Origin: Nitrospirae bacterium UBA4572
Lineage (GTDB): Bacteria; Nitrospirota; Leptospirillia; Leptospirillales; Leptospirillaceae
Length of the DNA: 28,681 nucleotides
Direction: 5' to 3'
Assembly (NCBI GenBank): GCA_002387725.1
Contig: DGKK01000029.1
Coordinates: 4,916 to 33,596 of the forward strand
Position numbers and translations under genes: made by a program. The notes under the pieces are model-generated. The model did not search any database. It worked only from the letters and a program-made list of their open reading frames with translations, and had not been told where the DNA came from. Shown in pieces: positions 22,899-28,681 of the stretch (positions within the stretch are counted from its first letter, which is position 1; every line of letters begins with the position of its first letter).

Positions 22899-23636
22899 TT
22901 CGGATTCCTCCCTTTTCGAGAATTTTCCTGCAACTGATCTCTACGTCTTTGAGTAATTCACTCTGGAATCTTTCTAAGTTTTTCTGCATAACTAAACATG
23001 AGACTAGAGAAAGACGTTTCTCCTCCATCAGAATGGCGGCGGAAAGTGTCCGGAATATTTATAAAATGTTTAGAAAGAAAGTCATTTTCATGAATTGACG
23101 GTAAAAAATGAGGAAAAAATTCAGTGGCGATGGCCGGGAAGAGTCGACCTGCCTATCCGGTGAGTCGGGGTAGGGGAATCGAAAAGAAAAAATCGGAAGG
23201 AATCAGTCATTTTGAGAAAAGACGAAAAGGTTCGTCAGATCTCCGATGGACGGACGATTTCGGGGGATAAAAAGAATTTGCTTTGAACTGAAGAAAAATG
23301 CTCAGGGTGTTTAGAAGAGGATGGGTCTCATACTGGCCGATGATGTTCGGCCCGAACCGGTAACGACGCAGATCGGAGGATGCTCTCTGCCGGGGAGCTG
23401 GTCATTGGGCCCAGTCTCTGCCCGGAAGATTTGTTCCGGCAGGAGATTCAGGACGAATTGGCCCTAGATGGGGGGAAACCATTCCAACATGTTGTCGAAG
23501 AAACGATTTTCCCCGAGGATGACATGGCTTATTGGCGAGCCGGTCGGGGGCGATCCAGGCCTTCCTTCCCGAATGTCCAGGAGTGCCAGATATGAACAAA
23601 GGAGCAGGACACAATGGAAAAAACATTGATGCGACA
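22899..23636. other. Long upstream region of the first receptor gene
   Basis: About 740 bases with no convincing gene. A minus-strand frame beginning ATG 23028 runs into the receptor gene in another frame and is probably chance, though its start (MQKNLERFQSELLKDVE) looks helical. Frames on both strands at 23380-23680 show no family. The AT-rich part near 23060-23110 holds a possible promoter. Confidence 0.35.
23058..23105 (-). promoter_or_regulatory. Possible promoter of the first receptor gene with an upstream TTTACCGTC motif
   Basis: ATGACT (23085-23080) and TATAAA (23063-23058) with a 16-base spacer on the minus strand; leader about 155 bases. Directly upstream lies TTTACCGTCAATTCA (23105-23091), which matches 12 of 15 positions of the motif in the two diverged segments at 14833 and 15998. 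Confidence 0.35.
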
Positions 23637-24230
23637 TCATTTATTCCCTCTTTGCAGGGCCTTGCGCACAGGTCTGTCATTCGCGTGAACGTTCCATCGC
23701 TCGATATAGCGGCCCTCCACTAGAAGATATTGGGCTCGGTAATGGCCTCGAAAAAAGGTTTCCTTCCCCAGGACCTCCCCTAGGAGGGTAACGAGATCCC
23801 CGGGGTTGAGAGGAAGACTTGCCGACAACTCCTTTGCGGAGGAAGCGCCATTTGGTCCCGGAAGGTTGACGCCCCGCTGGCGCGACCCGGAAACCCGGAG
23901 GGATGAGACCTCGACCAGAAACGTGTTCAAGGGAGAGCCTTCCTCGTCTCGTCCATTGACGGATATGGGGGTTTCTCCAGCCAGTGGAAGGGCTTGAACG
24001 AGGAAAAGGACTCCGTCCTCCGTTGGGAAAATTCGTTTGATCCTTCCTCCAAGAAGGACCATCTGGCCGCGATCCGGGAGCTTTTCAGACAGGATCCGGG
24101 AGAGCGACTCCGGAAGTCCGGAAGAGACGAACACCGTCCGCTGCTCCGGAAGTCCCGCGGCACATCCCGAAAAGCACAGGATCATCAGAAATGAAATCCG
24201 GGCAAATCCTGACCAGATTCTTGGAAACAT
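23637..24230 (-). CDS. Slp-family-like outer-membrane lipoprotein
   Basis: 197 residues. A lipobox ends the signal peptide (FLMILCFSGC, lipidated C23), so the mature protein is anchored by lipid. The body follows the pattern of the Slp/YeaY lipoprotein family: a strand with MVLLGGRIKRI, a central VQALPLAGETPI, then NPGDLVTLLGEVLGKE and the closing YRAQYLLVEGRYIERW. Family length is usually 170-190; here an insert near 105-135 (RQRGVNLPGPNGASSAKEL) adds to it. Slp of E. coli is a stationary-phase, acid-linked outer-membrane lipoprotein of unclear mechanism. ATG 24230 has AAGAGAG upstream, weak. It lies between the two receptor genes on the same strand. Confidence 0.72.
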   Translation of the reverse strand: MFPRIWSGFARISFLMILCFSGCAAGLPEQRTVFVSSGLPESLSRILSEKLPDRGQMVLLGGRIKRIFPTEDGVLFLVQALPLAGETPISVNGRDEEGSPLNTFLVEVSSLRVSGSRQRGVNLPGPNGASSAKELSASLPLNPGDLVTLLGEVLGKETFFRGHYRAQYLLVEGRYIERWNVHANDRPVRKALQRGNK

Positions 24231-24653
24231 GGAATGCTCTCTTTACTTGTGAACGGGAACCTCAGATTTCCAAGAGCCTTCCACAATTCAAGCCCCGAAA
24301 GACTCCTGAAAAACTGAGGGACGATTTCATCATAAATGGTAACGCCCTCGTCCACTGTCTCCGGAAAGGAACTCCGAAAGAAGGGAGAGGAGCGACCTGA
24401 GTCGGCTCCAGAAAGGTCGCATGTGCATCTCCTTTTTTTAAAGAGGCTTGGCTTGCTCCGGATGGCCTGTTTCTATTCTCCCCGTCCGACATTCCGGAAC
24501 GGTGAAGGAACTGTTAACAGGGGAAAATTCCAAAAAACGAAGAGTCGACTCCCCCCGGGCCTTTGAACATTATCCCGCGGATTTCCCTTCTTGGACCGCA
24601 AGCCAAGAGGGGGCAAACGGGCGGGGTGCCTTAGGGAGTTTTTTCATGATTCG
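24231..24653. other. Gene-free stretch upstream of the Slp-like gene
   Basis: No convincing gene on either strand. Scattered frames lack ribosome-binding sites and family-like sequence. No strong promoter pair is visible. Confidence 0.35.
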
Positions 24654-24794
24654 TTGTGTTTTGTCATGGGGACGGGTGGTTTCCGGTGTCGACCTGCCAA
24701 CGATCTCCACATAGTAGGCCCGATGCCAGAAATGCGGATTTCCGAAAAATGACTTCAGAGGCTCCGGAAAACGATTGTGAACTTGTCGGGAAGA
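24654..24794 (-). pseudogene. Possible IS200/IS605 TnpA remnant (C-terminal piece)
   Basis: Within a minus-strand frame (24914-24570) the stretch NRFPEPLKSFFGNPHFWHRA followed by YYVEIVGRSTPETTR resembles the end of IS200-type TnpA proteins, where the pattern is a basic helix, then FW-x-R-G-Y-F/Y-V-E-T-V-G and a helix. The upstream part of the frame lacks the HUH histidines, and no start with a ribosome-binding site is visible, so this would be a dead fragment. Identified by eye only. Confidence 0.42.
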
Positions 24795-25080
24795 AGTCGA
24801 AAACTTCTCCCGCTCTAATTTTTCTTGAGCCAGTTTCCGAACGAGAGAGGCAGGTTCTTGGAAATTTGCTGACGCCTGGTGTTCGGGGAGGGGGCATATA
24901 TCTTCCTCCGTCAAAAAACTCAGAATGGAAGGGCCTTCTTCGGGAGGAGCCAGACAGTCTTCGTAAGTTAAATCATGTCATACCACAATCGTCATGGCAC
25001 CCCTCCCGGAAAAGGACGGAGCACGCCAACATTCGCACTTATCATGCCTCATTTTCCGACCGCACCAATCCGTTCCCTGA
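24795..25080. other. Gene-free stretch downstream of the second receptor gene
   Basis: No intact gene. The open frame of the TnpA-like piece continues to 24914 but shows no family-like sequence there. Beyond it, up to the receptor terminator, nothing is recognisable. Confidence 0.35.
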
Positions 25081-25124
25081 AAACAAAACGGCCCGGAGAG
25101 AGACTTCTCCCCCCGGGCCGTTTC
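25081..25124 (-). terminator. Terminator of the second TonB-dependent receptor gene
   Basis: On the minus strand an 11-bp stem AAACGGCCCGG (25124-25114) with CCGGGCCGTTT (25097-25087), followed by TTTTGTTTT. It begins about 24 bases after the receptor stop. Confidence 0.87.
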
Positions 25125-25147
25125 TTTTAGAACTTCCGCTTCATCTC

Positions 25148-28054
25148 TCAGAAGGTGATGGTCGCCCCTCCGAAGACGTTGATCGGCTCGCCGGGGTAAA
25201 CCATGAGAGTACTGACGTTATTGGCGCCATTCACCAGCCCGGCAGGTTCGTAGTAGTTCGTGTTCAGAAGATTGAAGGCGTTGAAGAAAAGCTGAGCCTT
25301 GTTGTACCAGGAAGCCTTGGGGAGATCATAGGCCACTAGGAGGTTGGTGGCCCAGTAACCCGGGGAATTTTCCTGGATGTTTTGAGTTCCGGAAGCGCCT
25401 CCAGCAGTATTCATGACATTCATCATTCCGGTATACCTCTCGTTGACCGTCACATGCCAGTTACCCTTGGCGTAGTCAAGATCGATATTGCCTAGAAGAT
25501 TGGGAACGAAGGGAAGAATATCCCCCCCAGCGTTTATTGCCGTAGAAGAACTTGTCGCAATGATATTGCTCACAAAGTAGGCATCGGTCCAAGTAAAGCT
25601 TCCGTCTACCGCAAATCCGCTTCCGATATCGCGCTTGAACTCGGCTTCGAGTCCCCGCATTTCAGCGATGCTGGCGTTGGTATAGGTCGTGTTGATGACC
25701 CCGCTGGGAAGTGTCGTTAATGAACTCGAAAACATGTTGTTGATGTAATCGTTGTAGATGTCGAGCGCAGCGAACCCTTTGTCGGTCGTGTAGCGGACCC
25801 CGATTTCGGCATCGTTTACGATTTCCGGTTTGACGAAAGGTACCGTGGCCCCCATCGCGACTTCAAAATCCTGGATGGACGGGGCGGCATAAGACTGGCC
25901 CGCGTTGGCATAAACCTTCCAATGATTGTCCGGATACCAGTTCACTCCAACATGCGGCAGAGGAAGAACATAGGTCTCCCCGGCATTGGCGATATAGGAG
26001 GCGTTTTGACTTGTATTCCCTCCTCCAGGAATAGGTGGATTTGGAGCCCCGAGGAGAGATTGCGCTCCGGACATCAGGGAGTTGGAATACTGCAGCCGGT
26101 CCATCATGACCCGGAATCCCGCACTGATCAGCCAGTCGTCGTTAGGACGGTAATGGTCCTCGAGATACCCTCCAACAGTTGTCATCATATTGGAGCCGCC
26201 GGCGTTCCCGGTTATGTTGGGGGTCCCAATCGGCTCGTTTCCATAGAGCGTGTTGTTGTAGGAGAGGCGCATACCAAGATGGACCTTGTTGCCATTGAAG
26301 GTCTGGATGGCGGTTTCGGCAATGTCTCCGACCTTGTACCCTTGTCCTTCGATGTAGGTGAACAGGAAGGGGTTGGCGCCGGCATACCCGCCGTAGTCAG
26401 CCGTAACATTCTGAAAAGCCGTTCCGTTTGCCCCCGCCGTGGGCGACCCGGTGATACCCACAGGAACCTGGATCACCCCGTAGGGAACGAGGAGCGCAAA
26501 AGCATTGTTCTTGATCGAAACTGTGCTGTTGAGCTGGTCTTCCCCCTGGAGGGTGATCATATAGCGCTGGGAGGTCCATTGTTTGTAAAACGGTGAATCC
26601 TGGGCATACTGTCCCGATGGAAAAGAGGCGTTTTCGCCGTTCGGCATTCCGTTGTAGCTCGGCCCGAACTGCTGGAAATTCTGGAGCGAAGTCGAGGCGC
26701 CCCGGTCGTAGTTTTTATAGGCTCCGGTGAACATAAGGCTGATCTTCCCGTTCGCCAGATACTTGGTGACGTTCGCGTAGTCCTGGTACTCCTGGAGACC
26801 GGTAAAGTCCTGGAAGCCCTGCTGGTTGATGACAGACAAGTTGTTGTAGGCCCCGACCCCGAGCTTTTCGTTGATTCCGGTGTTGGAGACGAAGGAGGTG
26901 TAATACTGTCCGTAGGAACCCATGCCGGAAGTCAGCTGGGAATAGGCATCCTGCGTGGGTTGCATGAGGTGGATGTTGACCGAACATCCTCCAGCATAGT
27001 TTCCCATCTCGGCGGAGGTTGTCACACCGCGCTGGATGTCGACCGAGGCGATGTCGGTATTGAAGAGTCCCAGGTCGTAGACCATGCCGCCGTCCTGGTT
27101 TTCATTCTGGGGAACGCCTTCGATGTTGAATTCGATATTGGATCCTCCGGAAGGCGCCGTGTTCGATCCCCCCGTGGTGTAGCCCCGGCAGGTGAAGTAA
27201 TTCATGCCGCCTGTCACGCCGTTGGCCCCCGACCGTGAGTAGTAATTGATGCCCGGCTGGTTCGACAGGGCAAATCCGATTCCGGTCGTCTGCCACGTCT
27301 CGAAGGTCTTGTGGTCGACGATGGTGATGGCTCCGGTCGTATCCTTGATTTTCTTGTTCCCGGAGGCGTTGATGTTGGCTTGGGCCAGGGTATTGATGCT
27401 CAGCCTCACGTCGGCCTTCGTCGTCCCCCGCACCGCGATCTCCTGTGAATAGGGAAGGTAGCCACGCTTGATGGCGGAGAGGATGTAGTCGCCCGAGGGG
27501 ATATTCTTCAGGTCGAACTCTCCCGACGGGGTGGAGGCGACCTGGTAGATCTCTTTCGTCTTCGTGTTCTTGACGGCCAGATTTGCGACCAGGGGAACCT
27601 TGTGGTCTCCATGTCCTTCGAAGATTTTTCCGAGAATCTCGGAACTCCCCTGCGAGAGTTGGTTGACGGCGAAATCCATCTGGCCGATCGTCCCGGCCTT
27701 CAGAACCCCTTCCTTTCTCTGAACCGAGAAGTTTCCTCCTCCCACCAGGACCTTGTAATCTCCCGGAGGAAGGTTCGAGAAGATAAATGCCCCTTGAGAA
27801 TCGCTCATCTTTTTGAGAAGAAGTCCTGTCGACGTGTTTTGGATCATGATCGGGACTCCGGACAGGACGCCGTGATTTTTGGCAGAATGGATGTTTCCGA
27901 AAAGAATGGAGGACGAGGGAGCTTTCGTTGCCCCCCCTTGCGGTGCCGGTGCTGATTGGGGAGTCACCGGGGCCGACCAGACATCTGTCGACACGCCGCC
28001 CCAGAGGACTCCCGGGATGGCGAGCCATACGATTTTTTTCTTTAAAGAGAGCAT
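25148..28054 (-). CDS. TonB-dependent outer-membrane receptor with twin regulatory-like domains (paralogue 2)
   Basis: 968 residues. Same architecture as the receptor at 20028-22898: signal peptide to about residue 28 (VSTDVWSAP), two regulatory/CnaB-like domains (about 49-133, 137-225), plug (TTGAITIVDHKTFE, MNYFTCRGYTTGG), barrel ending INVFGGATITF. FSNLPPGDYKV falls at the same residue number in both, and the conserved Cys are C289 and C357. The N-terminal 250 residues align almost without gaps, while barrel loops differ much more, as expected when paralogues bind different ligands or evade different phages. ATG 28054 is chosen because AAGGAG lies five bases upstream; a frame 11 codons longer lacks a ribosome-binding site. 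Terminator at 25081. Confidence 0.92.
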   Translation of the reverse strand: MLSLKKKIVWLAIPGVLWGGVSTDVWSAPVTPQSAPAPQGGATKAPSSSILFGNIHSAKNHGVLSGVPIMIQNTSTGLLLKKMSDSQGAFIFSNLPPGDYKVLVGGGNFSVQRKEGVLKAGTIGQMDFAVNQLSQGSSEILGKIFEGHGDHKVPLVANLAVKNTKTKEIYQVASTPSGEFDLKNIPSGDYILSAIKRGYLPYSQEIAVRGTTKADVRLSINTLAQANINASGNKKIKDTTGAITIVDHKTFETWQTTGIGFALSNQPGINYYSRSGANGVTGGMNYFTCRGYTTGGSNTAPSGGSNIEFNIEGVPQNENQDGGMVYDLGLFNTDIASVDIQRGVTTSAEMGNYAGGCSVNIHLMQPTQDAYSQLTSGMGSYGQYYTSFVSNTGINEKLGVGAYNNLSVINQQGFQDFTGLQEYQDYANVTKYLANGKISLMFTGAYKNYDRGASTSLQNFQQFGPSYNGMPNGENASFPSGQYAQDSPFYKQWTSQRYMITLQGEDQLNSTVSIKNNAFALLVPYGVIQVPVGITGSPTAGANGTAFQNVTADYGGYAGANPFLFTYIEGQGYKVGDIAETAIQTFNGNKVHLGMRLSYNNTLYGNEPIGTPNITGNAGGSNMMTTVGGYLEDHYRPNDDWLISAGFRVMMDRLQYSNSLMSGAQSLLGAPNPPIPGGGNTSQNASYIANAGETYVLPLPHVGVNWYPDNHWKVYANAGQSYAAPSIQDFEVAMGATVPFVKPEIVNDAEIGVRYTTDKGFAALDIYNDYINNMFSSSLTTLPSGVINTTYTNASIAEMRGLEAEFKRDIGSGFAVDGSFTWTDAYFVSNIIATSSSTAINAGGDILPFVPNLLGNIDLDYAKGNWHVTVNERYTGMMNVMNTAGGASGTQNIQENSPGYWATNLLVAYDLPKASWYNKAQLFFNAFNLLNTNYYEPAGLVNGANNVSTLMVYPGEPINVFGGATITF

Positions 28055-28522
28055 TGCATCTCCTTGTAATTGAGGAATGTTGTCCACCCGCGTCGAGTTG
28101 GGTGAGGAAATAATTTTTACGGTTCCAAATTGCTGCCAGCGAAAAATATCGCTTCGGAACTAGACTCTAATGGTGGAAAATGTCCCGATGGTTAATCTCC
28201 GGTAAAAAAGAAACGACAGGTTTTTTGAATTAATGTTCGATTTCCCCTTCAGGAAACATTCGAGTTGGTTGAATGCAGGAGTTCATTGGAAGAGAGGAGT
28301 GTTGGAAGAGAGAGTAGGGTGCTAGAAGTCGGAGAAAATGAAAGGTGATTCCTGTGTCAGTAAGAATGGGAAAGCTCCCCTCAAGTGGAAAATGAAAAAA
28401 TCATGCCTCCTGGACAAGGAAGGGAGAATGGAGTATGAGATCCAACAGGTAGAAAAAAGAGGTATCCTTTTTTCCGGAGGCAATCTGGAAAGACGGGAAT
28501 TTTGATCAAATTGCGCGGCAAA
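28055..28522. other. Upstream region of the second receptor gene
   Basis: No convincing gene. Features seen: TTTACCGG on the minus strand (28206-28199), a partial match to the motif near the first receptor's promoter; the direct repeat TTGGAAGAGAG (28286-28296, 28302-28312); a GAAAAAAG/CTTTTTTC hairpin (28452-28474); and the palindrome TTTGATCAAA (28501-28510). Confidence 0.35.
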
Positions 28523-28590
28523 CCTCGCCCGAAAGGCGCGGGGAAGGATAGCGCGGACGGCAGGGCCGTCCATGCACTGGCTTTCAGTGC
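28523..28590 (+). mobile_element. Possible left end of an IS200/IS605-type element (hairpin cluster)
   Basis: Three short hairpins in succession just before tnpB: CGCC/GGCG (about 28525-28537), a perfect 7-bp GGACGGC/GCCGTCC stem with a 3-base loop (28555-28571), and a perfect 6-bp GCACTG/CAGTGC stem with a 5-base loop (28574-28590). IS200/IS605 elements carry subterminal hairpins recognised by TnpA instead of inverted terminal repeats. The cut site cannot be fixed from one end. Confidence 0.4.
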
Positions 28591-28602
28591 GGGGTTTTCT
28601 GC

Positions 28603-28608
28603 TACAAT
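28603..28608 (+). promoter_or_regulatory. -10 box just upstream of tnpB
   Basis: TACAAT ends seven bases before the ATG at 28616, so transcription from it would begin at or next to the start codon, giving a leaderless mRNA. No clear -35 box; no Shine-Dalgarno sequence precedes the ATG. Confidence 0.4.
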
Positions 28609-28615
28609 GCCCACC

Positions 28616-28681
28616 ATGAAAAGAATTCAAGCCTTCAAACTCCGTCTTGTTCCGACGATCGAACAGGAGAGACTCCTGTCC
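28616..28681 (+). CDS. tnpB: TnpB (IS605 OrfB-type RNA-guided nuclease), N-terminal fragment cut by the window edge
   Basis: The 22 codons visible read MKRIQAFKLRLVPT followed by IEQERLLS, which matches the start of IS200/IS605 and IS1341-type TnpB (MKxxKAYKFRLYPTxEQExLL), the N-terminal OrfB helix-turn-helix. TnpB proteins are RNA-guided DNA nucleases and ancestors of Cas12; the guide (omega) RNA is encoded at the far end of the element, outside this window. The catalytic RuvC and zinc-finger parts are not visible, so it cannot be said whether the gene is intact. No tnpA lies directly upstream. Confidence 0.8.
   Translation, partial: MKRIQAFKLRLVPTIEQERLLS

Noticed and set aside
22462..23028. 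Minus-strand frame overlapping the start of the first receptor (188 codons)
   Set aside because: Most of it lies inside the receptor gene in another frame and becomes low-complexity; only the first 45 codons look protein-like, so it is probably chance.
23614..23690. Short plus-strand ORF with AGGAG upstream (24 codons, ATG 23614)
   Set aside because: It runs antisense into the end of the Slp-like gene and has no recognisable feature.
28322..28630. Minus-strand frame opposite the tnpB start
   Set aside because: It overlaps the hairpin cluster and tnpB start, is low in family-like sequence, and lacks a ribosome-binding site.

Overview
The window looks like chromosomal DNA of a GC-rich Gram-negative bacterium. 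It carries outer-membrane beta-barrel proteins, TonB-dependent receptors, a lipoprotein with a lipobox, and Rho-independent-type terminators. The mix of a mercury operon, a Pst phosphate cluster, an Rpn-type nuclease gene and TonB receptors with N-terminal regulatory domains would suit an acidophilic Nitrospirota such as Leptospirillum. That placement is inference from gene content only; no marker gene is present.

Layout. (1) 53-2199, minus strand: a short operon with a thiamine-binding (DUF77/MTH1187-type) protein, a two-helix membrane protein and a 14-helix MFS exporter. (2) 2578-3603, minus: an Rpn/YhgA-type nuclease with a 12-bp tandem-repeat tail. (3) 4249-11556, plus: a phosphate-acquisition region with an outer-membrane porin-like barrel, a PhoB-type response regulator with a degenerate receiver, a four-unit Pho box, then pstS, pstC, pstA, pstB and phoU, closed by a strong terminator. 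(4) 11758-14463, plus: a compact mercury-resistance operon (MerR-type operator/promoter, Mer membrane transporter, merA with an N-terminal metal-binding domain, merR last). (5) 14464-16287: AT-richer, gene-poor DNA with two diverged copies of one sequence segment, one orphan secreted protein and possible decayed ORFs. (6) 16288-18168: exbB-exbD-tonB. (7) 18328-18599: an ISAzo13-type transposase remnant. (8) 18756-19589: an orphan OmpR-family response regulator. (9) 20028-28054, minus: two paralogous large TonB-dependent receptors, each ending in a good terminator, with a Slp-type lipoprotein gene and a possible IS200-type TnpA remnant between them. (10) 28523-28681: a possible left end and the first 22 codons of an IS605-type tnpB that runs off the window.

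How the genes work together. The phosphate block is a complete ABC importer (PstSCAB) with its PhoU switch, a Pho box and a regulator, but the PhoR kinase is not in the window. Two parts are unusual: the PhoB receiver lacks a conserved Asp and the conserved Lys, and PstA lacks a conserved Arg/Glu pair. The mer block detects Hg(II) (MerR), imports it (membrane protein) and reduces it (MerA); no separate merP is present. The right third looks like one TonB energy module (ExbB-ExbD-TonB) serving two duplicated receptors, with an orphan response regulator and a secreted protein as possible partners; the substrate cannot be read from sequence.

Limits: identities, alignments and motif comparisons were made by eye without database searches. 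Promoters and transposon remnants are the least certain calls.
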